DNA of 64,000 bases, taken from positions 12,944 through 76,943 of the forward strand of contig NZ_CAKVJA010000006.1 of assembly GCF_934754925.1 (NCBI RefSeq), in the 5' to 3' direction. The DNA comes from an uncultured Clostridium sp. (GTDB taxonomy: Bacteria > Bacillota > Clostridia > Clostridiales > Clostridiaceae). Below are positions 45,300 to 53,965 of this stretch, piece by piece (position 1 is the first letter of the stretch; every line of letters starts with the position of its first letter). The translations under genes and the position numbers were made by a program. Below the pieces are notes generated by a model. The model saw nothing but the letters and a program-made list of their open reading frames with translations, made no database searches and was not told the DNA's origin.

Positions 45300-46676
45300 T
45301 TATTTCATTATTTTCTTTAAAATATTTATTTTTTCTTTATAAGGTGCAAATCTCACATTAAATTCTACAAATGTTCCTCTCTCCATTACTGACCTTTTAT
45401 GAGTAAATGCATCAAAACTAGCCTTACCATGATAACTACCCATGCCGCTATATCCTACTCCTCCAAAAGGTAAATTCCCATTAGCTACATGGATTATAGT
45501 ATCATTTATAGTAACCCCTCCAGATGTAGTGCATCTTAAAATATTATTTATACTTTTTTTACTTTCGGAGAAATAATATAATGCTAAGGGCTTTTCTCTC
45601 TTATTAACAAAGTCTATTATCTCTTGTATATTCTCAAATTCTATTACTGGTAATATTGGTCCAAATATCTCCTCAGTCATAACATTAGAATTAACATCTA
45701 CATTAGTTAGAATAGTTGGCTCCATATATAATTCAGTATTATCTATATTACCTCCATAATATATCTCACCATCATTAATATATTTCTTTAACCTATTTAA
45801 TGAAGCTGTATTAACTATTCTAGGATAATCAGGACTCTCCTTAACACTTTTTCCAAACTGTTTATGTATTTCTTTAATAATTAAGTTTAATAATTTATCC
45901 TTAATACTACTATGAACACATAAATAATCTGGTGCCACACAAGTTTGACCTACATTTAAAAACTTTCCCCAAACTATTCTTTTAGCTGCAAGTTCTAATT
46001 TTGCATCTTTATCAACTATACAAGGGCTTTTTCCACCTAATTCTAAGGTTACAGGTATTAAATTTTTAGCTGCTTTCTCCATAACTATTTTTCCAACTCT
46101 GATGCTACCAGTAAAGAATATATAATCAAATGGAAGATCTAATAAAGCTGATACAGCTTCTTTTCCCTCTAATGGGCTAACTACCCTTAAATATCCTTCT
46201 TGAAAATTTTCATTAATTATTTCTTCTAATAATATTGAAGTATTCTTTGCATTTTCTGATGGCTTTATTATTGCTGTATTACCAGCAGAAATAGCCCCAA
46301 TCAATGGGGCTATAACTAATTGAAATGGGTAATTAAATGGGCCTATAATTAACGTCACTCCATATGGCTCTTTATATATGTAGCTTTTAGCAGGATAATA
46401 TACTATTGGTGATTTTGATTTTTCTATTTTTGACCATTTTTTTATATTCTTTATATGTGTATTAATTTCATCATATATAAGTCCTACTTCAGTTGCATAA
46501 CTCTCAAAATTAGATTTCCCTAAGTCTTTTTTTAATGCATCTAAAACTTTATCTTCATTTTCTTTAATTACTTGCTTTAGTTTTTTTAAATTATTTATTC
46601 TAAAATTAATATCATTTGTTTTTCTTAAATTAAAGAATTCCTTTTGTCTATTAAATACTAATTTTAAATCATTCAT
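45300..46676 (-). CDS. NAD(P)-dependent aldehyde dehydrogenase
   Basis: 458 residues, the short class 3-like ALDH family (YwdH/AlkH type), which oxidises aliphatic or aromatic aldehydes. GVTLIIGPFNYPFQLVIAPL, FTGSIRVGKIVMEKAAKN, VTLELGGKSPCIVDKDA (Glu) and NVGQTCVAPDYLCVHSSIKD (catalytic Cys in GQTC) are visible; ITEEIFGPILPVIEFENIQE-like segment (MTEEIFGPILPVIEF) is conserved. A C-terminal amphipathic stretch could touch membranes. Monocistronic; AAGAGG before the ATG. Confidence 0.93.
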   Translation of the reverse strand: MNDLKLVFNRQKEFFNLRKTNDINFRINNLKKLKQVIKENEDKVLDALKKDLGKSNFESYATEVGLIYDEINTHIKNIKKWSKIEKSKSPIVYYPAKSYIYKEPYGVTLIIGPFNYPFQLVIAPLIGAISAGNTAIIKPSENAKNTSILLEEIINENFQEGYLRVVSPLEGKEAVSALLDLPFDYIFFTGSIRVGKIVMEKAAKNLIPVTLELGGKSPCIVDKDAKLELAAKRIVWGKFLNVGQTCVAPDYLCVHSSIKDKLLNLIIKEIHKQFGKSVKESPDYPRIVNTASLNRLKKYINDGEIYYGGNIDNTELYMEPTILTNVDVNSNVMTEEIFGPILPVIEFENIQEIIDFVNKREKPLALYYFSESKKSINNILRCTTSGGVTINDTIIHVANGNLPFGGVGYSGMGSYHGKASFDAFTHKRSVMERGTFVEFNVRFAPYKEKINILKKIMK

Positions 46677-46704
46677 TTATTAACCTCTTATTTAAAAGTT
46701 TTTA

Positions 46705-47433
46705 TTACATTTTACCATACTTTAAATTTCCTTCAAAAAGATTATTAGAAATAATAAATTCTGATATTCCTGATGCATATGGTGCTATTTCATATAATCC
46801 GAAATAAATTACAACTGTATTATTCTTTATATAAAAATTTTGATTATCTACTATTCCATTGAATCCATCCTTTCCAGTAAAATATCTATCTGGATCTTTA
46901 CTTATTTGTCTATTTATTTCTTTATTAATTACATCTTTATAATTGTAATTATCTTTAAATATATCTTTTAGTTGAATTTCATTACCAGTTAATTTTTCTA
47001 CATTATAAGCAATTCTATTTGTTATACCATGAGCTCCACCTGAAAATTGATAATAATCTATATAAAAACTAATAATATCGGAATTGTTAGTAACCTTATA
47101 TCTAGCATATAATTGATATGGCATTAACGGTGCTATCTTATTCTTAAAATATTCATCTGCAATCTGTTTAACTTCATTAATCCAATTTTCTGTCCACCTT
47201 ATAATTTCATTATTGACTATTTCTTCTTTTTCTTTATTGCTGATACCATTTATCTGTGGAATAACTACATTAATGTCTAAATAATCATTTTTTGACTTAT
47301 ATATTTTATCCACAATCTTTATCTTAGAATTATCTTCATTCAATTCACTAGTTTTCAACATAGCCTGTGGATAACTCACGATATTTATTAGCAACATTAA
47401 TATTACTAAAAACCACATTTTTAGCCATTTCAT
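46705..47433 (-). CDS. DUF3298/DUF4163-type exported protein (RsiV-like ectodomain)
   Basis: 242 residues with an N-terminal signal segment (MWFLVILMLLINIVSYPQAM). The first part, IVDKIYKSKNDYLDINVVIP, is DUF4163-like. The end, IKNNTVVIYFGLYEIAPYAS then GISEFIISNNL, is the DUF3298 signature found in the lysozyme-sensing anti-sigma factor RsiV. Here there is no cytoplasmic anti-sigma domain, so it is a secreted or anchored relative of unknown role. Two perfect DnaA boxes fall in its 5' coding part and two more upstream. It follows divergence from rluF's region by 362 bases. Confidence 0.88.
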   Translation of the reverse strand: MKWLKMWFLVILMLLINIVSYPQAMLKTSELNEDNSKIKIVDKIYKSKNDYLDINVVIPQINGISNKEKEEIVNNEIIRWTENWINEVKQIADEYFKNKIAPLMPYQLYARYKVTNNSDIISFYIDYYQFSGGAHGITNRIAYNVEKLTGNEIQLKDIFKDNYNYKDVINKEINRQISKDPDRYFTGKDGFNGIVDNQNFYIKNNTVVIYFGLYEIAPYASGISEFIISNNLFEGNLKYGKM

Positions 47434-47639
47434 AAAATCTCCCTCCTCTATATTCGCTAAATTTTACACTTATTTTATTATTATCTACAATAAATCTAAT
47501 AATTATTAACCTATATATCAACATTTTTTTAACAAGTTATCCACAGCTACCTGTGAATTATGTGCGTAACCTCTAGTTTTTGTTAATTCTATAAATTTAT
47601 TTCATATTTAAATTTTATTTCATATTAAGTTTATCCACA
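47306..47639. promoter_or_regulatory. Cluster of four perfect DnaA boxes
   Basis: TTATCCACA occurs at 47306-47314, 47537-47545 and 47631-47639 on the plus strand and as TGTGGATAA at 47366-47374. Two lie in the 5' end of the DUF3298 gene and two in its upstream gap. Near matches follow (TGTGAATTA near 47552, TGTGCGTAA near 47561). Confidence 0.7.
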
Positions 47640-47795
47640 GCCTATATATAGTATTTATAAAATATCTATAATCTAAACATTAAATAAAAAAATAAACCAT
47701 AATATAATAATAAAATTTTATTTTTATCATTATATTATGGCTAAATTTTATATTAGATAAATTTTATTTAACTATATTTAATACCACTTTAAGTA
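47434..47795. other. Intergenic region with DnaA boxes and rluF terminator
   Basis: 362 bases without a gene. It holds two perfect DnaA boxes and, at 47698-47740, the rluF terminator; otherwise AT-rich sequence with no RNA or small gene that I can support. Confidence 0.65.
47698..47740 (-). terminator. Terminator of rluF
   Basis: CCATAATATAAT and ATTATATTATGG stem with a ~19-base AT loop; the minus strand then reads TTTATTTTTTTATTT. Confidence 0.8.
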
Positions 47796-48578
47796 TTATT
47801 CTTCATCTACTTCTTTTGTTTTCCCAGATGTTGATATTAAATTATTTAAACCTTTCAGTTCTTTATAAGTTAAATCTCTCCATTCACCAATTCTTAATTC
47901 ACCTAAATTTATATTCATTATTCTAATTCTTTTTAACTTCACAACTTCATATCCTAATGCTTCACACATTCTTCTTATTTGTCTATTTAAGCCTTGAGTT
48001 AATATTATTCTGAATGTATTATTTCCTTCTTTTTTAACATAACACTTTTTTGTAACTTGACCTAAAATTTTAATTCCGTTACTCATTCTTTTTACAAACT
48101 CTTCATTAATAGGTTTATTAACAGTTACTATATATTCTTTTTCATGATTATTTCCTGCTCTTAATATTTTATTAACTATATCACCATCATTAGTCATAAA
48201 TATTAATCCTTGAGAATCCTTATCTAATCTTCCTATTGGAAATATCCTTTTTTTATGATTGACAAAATCAACTATATTACCTTTTACTTTATGCTCTGTT
48301 GTACAAGTAATTCCTACAGGTTTATTTAATACTATGTAAACTAAATCTTCATCCTTTGATATTAGTTTTCCGTTTACTTTAACCTTTTGACCTTTTGATA
48401 CCTTAGTTCCCATAGTAGCTTTAACGCCATCAATAGTAACTAATCCACTTTCTATTAACTTATCTGCCTCTCTTCTTGAACAAAAGCCTGATTCACTTAT
48501 ATACTTATTTAATCTAATAGTATCTCCTCTATCATTATGAACAATCACATTTTTCTTTTTTATAGACCTTTGTTGCAT
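47796..48578 (-). CDS. rluF: 23S rRNA pseudouridine synthase, RluF-type
   Basis: 260 residues. S4 RNA-binding domain (IRLNKYISESGFCSRREADK) then the pseudouridine synthase domain with FPIGRLDKDSQGLIFMTNDG; the catalytic Asp lies in GRLDKDSQG, and this sequence is the RluF form rather than RluB/E. KEYIVTVNKPINEEF, LTQGLNRQIRRMCEALGYEV and LKRIRIMNI complete the fold. Modifies 23S rRNA around helix 80-93 (U2604 in E. coli). AAAGGAAGG before the ATG; terminator downstream. Confidence 0.93.
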   Translation of the reverse strand: MQQRSIKKKNVIVHNDRGDTIRLNKYISESGFCSRREADKLIESGLVTIDGVKATMGTKVSKGQKVKVNGKLISKDEDLVYIVLNKPVGITCTTEHKVKGNIVDFVNHKKRIFPIGRLDKDSQGLIFMTNDGDIVNKILRAGNNHEKEYIVTVNKPINEEFVKRMSNGIKILGQVTKKCYVKKEGNNTFRIILTQGLNRQIRRMCEALGYEVVKLKRIRIMNINLGELRIGEWRDLTYKELKGLNNLISTSGKTKEVDEE

Positions 48579-48644
48579 ATTTACCTTCCTTTGTTTTTCT
48601 TAATTTTAAATTATAAATTAACCTTTTAATAAATTATATCCTAC

Positions 48645-49637
48645 TTAATTTAATTTATGTTCAGAACCAGCATTATTAAATCTTACTTTTAAATCTTTTT
48701 TATAAATAAAATCAGCAGTTTTATCTAAAGTATTATGTTTTAAAGCTTTCCCAGTAATTGTTACAACTATTCCTGAGCTTTTTACCATTTCATTTTCACT
48801 AGCATATTCTATTATTTTATATACTGCTTCATCAATATTATTATCTAACACACTAGTTTCTGAAATTAATGTTTTTCCTTTTTCAGTAGGCGAACTAATA
48901 TTTAAAACTCTATTAAATCCATTTATTTCTATTTTAATTGTTGAAGTAGTTTCCACCACTACTGTGCTAACTATATTATTATATTTATATATTATAGATA
49001 AAACAAAAATTAATGCAAAAATAGATATAATAGATACATATAATTTATAATCCTTTAAGCCTTTTTTTTCTATAGATTTTATTTCTTCCCCTTTAAAACA
49101 AGGTTCTTTTAATTTAAGTTTTTTAAACTCACCTAGAGATGTCATTACAATAGCATTCTTTTTATTATTTTCAAAAACTATTCCTTCAATTCCTAGACTC
49201 TCTTCATATTCAACTATATCTTTTCCTAAATCTTCATCTGTATTTTCAACTATTTGAATATAATCTTGTAAATTTTTATATTCTGGGTTTCCTAATATTA
49301 GAGTATAAGCAATTATATACTCTCTATACTTTTTTATATACTTTGAAGTTGTTCTAGTTGCCATGCATACTGCATTTACTGGAATATCTCCTTCATTTAT
49401 AAATTTATCATATAACTCACTATTAGTAGTTATGAACATTGCTATATTTAGCAACTCATTTCTTATTGAATAACTTACATTATCTTTAATTAAATCTTTT
49501 ACTAATACTTTATATCTTAATAATTCTGAATTAAACATTATTATTTGCTGATTTCTCAATTCTATTATCTCATCACTAATTAATATTAGTGATTTTATTG
49601 AAGAAAATCTGTATTTATTCTTATGAAACTTGTCCAT
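48645..49637 (-). CDS. SigI C-terminal-like domain fused to RsgI-type anti-sigma protein
   Basis: 330 residues. Residues ~15-140 look like the C-terminal domain of sigma-I: EIIELRNQQIIMFNSELLRY, then TRTTSKYIKKYREYIIAYTL and ILGNPEYKNLQDYIQ match the SRKTIERNRKYIIA...YLKEYI pattern. Residues ~150-185 (NNKKNAIVMTSLGEFKKLKL) match the RsgI N-terminal anti-sigma-I domain. A membrane helix follows (VSIISIFALIFVLSIIYKYN, about 200-222) and an external domain of ~105 residues. Sigma region 2 is absent. The start is the ATG after GGAGGGCAA. It lies 14 bases after a sortase gene. Confidence 0.75.
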   Translation of the reverse strand: MDKFHKNKYRFSSIKSLILISDEIIELRNQQIIMFNSELLRYKVLVKDLIKDNVSYSIRNELLNIAMFITTNSELYDKFINEGDIPVNAVCMATRTTSKYIKKYREYIIAYTLILGNPEYKNLQDYIQIVENTDEDLGKDIVEYEESLGIEGIVFENNKKNAIVMTSLGEFKKLKLKEPCFKGEEIKSIEKKGLKDYKLYVSIISIFALIFVLSIIYKYNNIVSTVVVETTSTIKIEINGFNRVLNISSPTEKGKTLISETSVLDNNIDEAVYKIIEYASENEMVKSSGIVVTITGKALKHNTLDKTADFIYKKDLKVRFNNAGSEHKLN

Positions 49638-49651
49638 TTGCCCTCCAACCA

Positions 49652-50242
49652 TTACAAATCTTCTCTTTCTATTAGTTTTCCTGTTACTATAACTCTTCTT
49701 TTAGACCCTATAGTGCATGTTATTAAAGTAATTTTCTCATAATCTGCATCATCTAAAACCTCAACTTGATCGGGATCTACTATGAAACTATTATCAACTT
49801 GATAAGTAAATCTTCCATCCTTAGTTGTAACGATAACTTCATCTCCTACTTTAACTTTATATAAATTTATAAATGCATCAGTAAAATCAGAAACTCTATG
49901 CCCAGCCACAGCGAAATTTCCTACCTCTCCAGGCATGGCCAATTCAGGAAATCTCCCTAAAAAGTATTTAATTACATCTTCACCAGTTCCGTCTACAACT
50001 GGTTGCTTTAACTTAATTGACGGTATTTCCATTATAGCTATTGGTGTATACCCGTTTATAGCTTCTAAGCTTACTGATTCACTATCTTCTTCATTTTTTG
50101 CTTCTGAAAGTTGATTTTCAAAAACCTGTAATAATTCATTTTGCTTATGTGAAGTAACTATTTTTTTATAAGCAACACTTCCTATTATTCCAATACCTAT
50201 AAGAATTAAAGTGACACCAAATATCCTTCTAAATTTTCCCAT
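49652..50242 (-). CDS. Sortase (class D-like)
   Basis: 196 residues. N-terminal membrane anchor (IFGVTLILIGIGIIGSVAYK), then the sortase barrel: PIAIMEIPSIKLKQPVVDGT, GNFAVAGHRVSDFTDAFINL (catalytic His near 113), ITLITCTIGSKRRVIVTG (catalytic Cys near 174 and Arg near 182). Class D enzymes in clostridia attach LPxTG-type proteins to peptidoglycan or act on sporulation proteins; no substrate gene is adjacent. The start is the ATG after AGGGGTGGAATAT; the frame opens 21 codons earlier. Likely co-transcribed with the SigI/RsgI-like gene. Confidence 0.93.
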   Translation of the reverse strand: MGKFRRIFGVTLILIGIGIIGSVAYKKIVTSHKQNELLQVFENQLSEAKNEEDSESVSLEAINGYTPIAIMEIPSIKLKQPVVDGTGEDVIKYFLGRFPELAMPGEVGNFAVAGHRVSDFTDAFINLYKVKVGDEVIVTTKDGRFTYQVDNSFIVDPDQVEVLDDADYEKITLITCTIGSKRRVIVTGKLIEREDL

Positions 50243-50370
50243 ATATTCCACCCCTAAAAATAATATTATTTTCCTTTTTTTGTTCATATATAATTTTTTA
50301 TACATATATTATAACATAAAGCATTAAAAAAACATTAATACATTTTAATGTAAATTATATGGGGGAGTTT

Positions 50371-50559
50371 ATGAAATATAATAAGGATAATGTTATTTAT
50401 ATCGATTTCATATTCAAAAGAAAAAAAATAAATTCAAAAACTGTTTTATTTTTCTATAAGCTTTACTCAAGGGTATTTACTATATTACCAACTAGAATAA
50501 AACTTTCTAGAAATAAAAAATCGTCTTCATATAACAATCGTAAAACTTCTAACTATTAA
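50371..50559 (+). CDS. Small basic protein, unknown
   Basis: 62 residues starting MKYNKDNVIYIDFIFKRKKI right after GGGGGAG. Strongly basic (many K and R) with aromatic residues; no membrane segment. It has a convincing ribosome binding site and sits divergent from the sortase gene and 80 bases before ispF. Could be a nucleic-acid-binding small protein; no family recognised. Confidence 0.55.
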   Translation: MKYNKDNVIYIDFIFKRKKINSKTVLFFYKLYSRVFTILPTRIKLSRNKKSSSYNNRKTSNY

Positions 50560-50639
50560 TTATAAATATCCCATTTTTGTTATATTCATAATTCATCTTT
50601 ATGATAAAATATACTTAAAAAATTTAATGAGGTGATTTA

Positions 50640-51110
50640 ATGAGAATAGGAATGGGATATGACGTACATAAATTAGTTGAAGAAAGGAATTTAATTCTAG
50701 GTGGAGTTAAAATTCCTTATGAACTTGGTTTATTAGGTCATTCAGATGCAGATGTATTATTACATGCAATAATGGATTCTTTACTTGGTGCCGCTTCACT
50801 AGGCGATATAGGAAAACACTTTCCTGATACCGACTCTAAATACAAAGGAATATCTAGCATTGAACTTTTAAAACATGTTGGTAATCTTTTAACTAAACAT
50901 AATTATAAAATTGGAAATATAGATGCAACAATAATTGCTCAAAAGCCTAAAATGGCTCCTCATATACCTAAAATGAGAGAAAATATTGCCTCTGCTTTAA
51001 ATATATCAATAGATCAAATAAACGTTAAAGCAACTACAGAGGAAGGGCTTGGCTTTACCGGTGAAGGACTTGGCATTTCTTCTCAATCTATTTGTTTACT
51101 TTTTAATTAA
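50640..51110 (+). CDS. ispF: 2-C-methyl-D-erythritol 2,4-cyclodiphosphate synthase
   Basis: 156 residues. Fifth step of the non-mevalonate isoprenoid pathway. MRIGMGYDVHKLVEERNLIL (zinc site DVH), LGLLGHSDADVLLHAIMDSL, GDIGKHFPDTDSKYKG and TTEEGLGFTGEGLGIS are the family marks. AATGAGGTG ribosome binding site. Stand-alone (ispD is not adjacent). Terminator at 51148-51178. Confidence 0.98.
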   Translation: MRIGMGYDVHKLVEERNLILGGVKIPYELGLLGHSDADVLLHAIMDSLLGAASLGDIGKHFPDTDSKYKGISSIELLKHVGNLLTKHNYKIGNIDATIIAQKPKMAPHIPKMRENIASALNISIDQINVKATTEEGLGFTGEGLGISSQSICLLFN

Positions 51111-51147
51111 TAAGATTAATTTATTTAATAATATCTTACTTATAAAA

Positions 51148-51178
51148 AAATTAAGAGTTGCACAGCAACTCTTAATTT
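51148..51178. terminator. Bidirectional terminator between ispF and the NhaC-type gene
   Basis: AAATTAAGAGTTGC and GCAACTCTTAATTT perfect stem with a three-base loop, A-run and T-run on its sides. Confidence 0.92.
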
Positions 51179-52492
51179 TTAAACTACCTTTTTCTCTTTA
51201 ACTACAACTTTATTTTCCTTTTTTCTGTGATACCAAACAATTGCTATAACAGCTGAAATACCCATTAAATATGGATAAAATAAATATTTCATTATTGCAA
51301 AAGGAGAAAGTGCTGCTAACCCAGCTGCTGATATAAGTTGTGCTCCATATGGTATAACCCCTTGGAATACACATGAGAACATATCCATAATACCTGCAAC
51401 TCTTTTAGGCTCAAGCCCTACCTCATCTGATATATCTTTAGCTATAGGTCCTACTGTAACTATCGCAACTGTATTATTTGCTGTACAAATATCTACTAAG
51501 CTTACCAATGCAGCAATACCAAGCTCTGCTCCCATTTTACTCTTAAATCCTCTTAATCCCTTATTTATTATAAAGTCTATTCCACCATTATATTTTATAA
51601 TTTCTATAGTACCTGAAATTAAAATTGATATTATTATAAGTTCACTCATTCCTCCAATACCATCTGCTATTGCTCCAAAGAAACCTAATAAATCAAAACT
51701 TCCCCCGATAAATCCTATAACTCCAGCTATTACTATTCCACCTAGTAAAACTACAATAACATTTAATCCAACTAATGCTCCAATTATAACAGCTATATAA
51801 GGAACTATCTTAATTAAGCTGTAATCTAACGCTTCAACACTAGTTACCCCTGCATTTTTTGTTATTAACACAAATATAAAAGCTGTAATAATAGCTGCTG
51901 GTAATACTATCTTAAAGTTCATTTTAAACTTATCCTTCAGCTCGCACCCTTGAGTTCTAGTAGCAGCAATAGTTGTATCTGAAATCATAGATAAATTATC
52001 ACCAAACATTGCTCCACAAACTACTGATGAAACAGCCACAGCTGTAAGTATTCCTGTCTTCTCTGCAACACCAACAGCAATCGGTACTAACGCCACTATT
52101 GTTCCCATTGATGTTCCAACTGATAATGATATAAAACAAGCAATTATAAATATACCTGCAATCATTATATTACTTGGAAGTATAGATAAACCTAAATTTA
52201 CAGTTGAATCAACTGCCCCCATTGACTTTGCAACTTGTGCAAAAGCTCCTGCAAGTATAAATATTAATACCATTAAAATAATATTACTATTTCCTGCCCC
52301 CTTACAGAACATCTCTATTTTTTCTTCAAACTTTACTTTTCTATTCATTATTAACGCCACTAACGCTGACGCTAAAAATGGAACTATTACTGAAACTGCA
52401 TAAAAATCCTTAGCTAATAAAGCTGATGCTACATAAACAATTACAAATACAAGTAACGGTAATAACGCCCATCCGTTTCCTCTTTTGTTCAT
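51179..52492 (-). CDS. metT: NhaC-family transporter, probable methionine transporter MetT
   Basis: 437 residues, about 11-12 membrane helices. Family blocks: GTSMGTIVALVPIAVGVAEK, CGAMFGDNLSMISDTTIAAT (the NhaC signature) and DICTANNTVAIVTVGPIAKD. By family it would be called a Na+/H+ antiporter. The SAM-I riboswitch directly upstream argues instead for the MetT branch, predicted to import methionine. The gene should be switched off when SAM is abundant. GGAGGAATTAGTA precedes the ATG. Substrate is inferred from regulation only. Confidence 0.85.
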   Translation of the reverse strand: MNKRGNGWALLPLLVFVIVYVASALLAKDFYAVSVIVPFLASALVALIMNRKVKFEEKIEMFCKGAGNSNIILMVLIFILAGAFAQVAKSMGAVDSTVNLGLSILPSNIMIAGIFIIACFISLSVGTSMGTIVALVPIAVGVAEKTGILTAVAVSSVVCGAMFGDNLSMISDTTIAATRTQGCELKDKFKMNFKIVLPAAIITAFIFVLITKNAGVTSVEALDYSLIKIVPYIAVIIGALVGLNVIVVLLGGIVIAGVIGFIGGSFDLLGFFGAIADGIGGMSELIIISILISGTIEIIKYNGGIDFIINKGLRGFKSKMGAELGIAALVSLVDICTANNTVAIVTVGPIAKDISDEVGLEPKRVAGIMDMFSCVFQGVIPYGAQLISAAGLAALSPFAIMKYLFYPYLMGISAVIAIVWYHRKKENKVVVKEKKVV

Positions 52493-52522
52493 TACTAATT
52501 CCTCCTATAATAATTATTCTTA

Positions 52523-52551
52523 ATAAAAAAGCTTCCGAGAAACTCAGAAGC
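52523..52551 (-). terminator. S-box-controlled terminator before metT
   Basis: GCTTC(T/C)GAG and CTCGGAAGC pair (one G-U) on the minus strand, followed by TTTTTTA. Confidence 0.88.
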
Positions 52552-52576
52552 ATAATTATCAAAATTACATATATTT

Positions 52577-52740
52577 CTCTCATCTATCAGGATTTAGCAC
52601 CACATTCTAGTAGTAACAAGTTACAGATTCTAAGTAACAAGTTAAAATTTAACGACTTGTCACTTATTACTTGTCCCCTTGTCACTTATGACAGGTTGCC
52701 GGGCTTCATAGGGCCAGTCCCTCCACCACTCTTGATAAGC
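52577..52740 (-). ncRNA. SAM-I (S-box) riboswitch of metT
   Basis: The minus strand reads CTTATCAAGAGTGGTGGAGG, GACTGGCCCTATGAAGCCCG, GCAACC ... GGTGCTAAATCCTG and GATGAGAG, the S-box core in order. The P3 region between GCAACC and GGTGC is about 92 bases, several times normal, with AAGTGACAAG-like repeats. Confidence 0.96.
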
Positions 52741-52763
52741 TAATTTTTCAATTTTCATAAATA

Positions 52764-52792
52764 AGATTAACAAATTAATAAATTAATGTCAA
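52764..52792 (-). promoter_or_regulatory. Promoter of the metT transcript
   Basis: TTGACA, 17 bases, TAATCT on the minus strand, just upstream of the S-box. Confidence 0.65.
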
Positions 52793-52871
52793 CTAAAAAA
52801 ATTTTCCTATAATATTTGTATAGAAAAATTTCTTTTTTATAAAATTTATAATTTATTAATTTATTTATAAT

Positions 52872-52907
52872 AAAAAAAGGAAGTAATATTAATTACTTCC
52901 TTTTTTA
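52872..52907 (-). terminator. Terminator after tRNA-Lys
   Basis: AAAAAAGGAAGTAAT and ATTACTTCCTTTTTT stem, directly following the CCA end of tRNA-Lys on the minus strand. Confidence 0.88.
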
Positions 52908-52983
52908 TGGTGCGCCATCACGGGTTCGAACCGGGGACACCCTGATTAAGAGTCAGGTGCTCTACCAACTGAGCTAATAGCGC
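52908..52983 (-). tRNA. tRNA-Lys (CTT)
   Basis: 76 bases with encoded CCA. Acceptor GCGCTAT-type 5' end and ATGGCGC 3' end; anticodon arm CTGA-CTCTTAA-TCAG gives anticodon CTT; T-arm GGTTCGAACC-like. Confidence 0.93.
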
Positions 52984-53003
52984 ATAAAAATTTTTAAAAA
53001 AAA

Positions 53004-53077
53004 TGGAGCGGGTAGTGGGAATCGAACCCACCTTTCCAGCTTGGAAGGCTGGAGTATTACCGATATACGATACCCGC
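53004..53077 (-). tRNA. tRNA-Gly (TCC), copy 1
   Basis: 74 bases with encoded CCA. Acceptor GCGGGTA/TACCCGC; anticodon loop CTTCCAA in CCAGC...GCTGG gives TCC; T-loop TTCGATT. Identical to the copy at 54592-54665. Confidence 0.93.
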
Positions 53078-53130
53078 ATGCTCTTGACAGTAATAATTAT
53101 AATAAATATTGATTATACTGTCAAGTTTTT

Positions 53131-53805
53131 TTATATTACTTCTGTAAGATTTTTTTGTAATATTTCTCTAAATTGCTCCCCTATTTTCTTATTAGTAGTA
53201 GCTTTTTTACATATTTCTAACCAATTTGTCGTATCTTCATTTATTTTTTCTCTAATCTCCTCTTGGCTACCGGACATATAACTTGATTCTAAAACAAATT
53301 TACCAAGTTCCTCTGGTTTCTCAAATATTTTTAAATATAAAAATTCACTGCTATCTCCATACCAAGTTCTATTAAAATCTCTTACAAATTTCTTTAGTTC
53401 TAAAATTAATTTACCTTTTGGTAAATCCCAGCACTTCTTAATCATATTAAGATGATTTCTCATCTTTGTTGCTTCTTCTTTAGTAATTTTTTTATCTTTT
53501 TCTCCATCACTTATCACCTGCTCTGCAGATTTTATAGGAATTGCTTGCACAGATCCATTTTTAGAGTTAATCCATATATAAAAAGCTTCTGGTAAAAAAG
53601 AATATTGAATATATCCTATTAAAGCCTTATCATCTGGCAAATACCCCCATATATTATTTAATCCATTTTCTCTACAAAAGATTAACGTGTGGATATAAAG
53701 GCTCTTATCTGTTGGCAGTTTATGCATAAGCATATGTCCTCTAATAGTTCTATTTTCACTAATTAGTTCTTTCCAATAATCAAAAGAATTATAATTTTGC
53801 CTCAC
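53131..53805 (-). CDS. Protein of unknown function between tRNA genes
   Basis: 224 residues, probably starting at a GTG (MRQNYNSFDYWKELISEN) that follows AAAGGTG; the frame opens six codons earlier. Soluble, no signal or membrane segment. Notable stretches are IWGYLPDDKALIGYIQYSFL, PEAFYIWINSKNGSVQAIP and FNRTWYGDSSEFLYLKIFEK. Rich in aromatic residues. It resembles no family I know. It sits between two identical tRNA-Gly genes together with the divergent HNH protein gene. Confidence 0.75.
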   Translation of the reverse strand: MRQNYNSFDYWKELISENRTIRGHMLMHKLPTDKSLYIHTLIFCRENGLNNIWGYLPDDKALIGYIQYSFLPEAFYIWINSKNGSVQAIPIKSAEQVISDGEKDKKITKEEATKMRNHLNMIKKCWDLPKGKLILELKKFVRDFNRTWYGDSSEFLYLKIFEKPEELGKFVLESSYMSGSQEEIREKINEDTTNWLEICKKATTNKKIGEQFREILQKNLTEVI

Positions 53806-53965
53806 ATTATCACCTTTCTTCATAATTTTTAATATAATATACTATATATTAATACTAACACTTTATACCAAAATTAATCAATAGGAATGGTTTAAAGTTA
53901 CGTAAATTTGATATTTCGCACAATTTAGATTATAATATAATAAAAGGATTAAAGGGGGCAATCCA

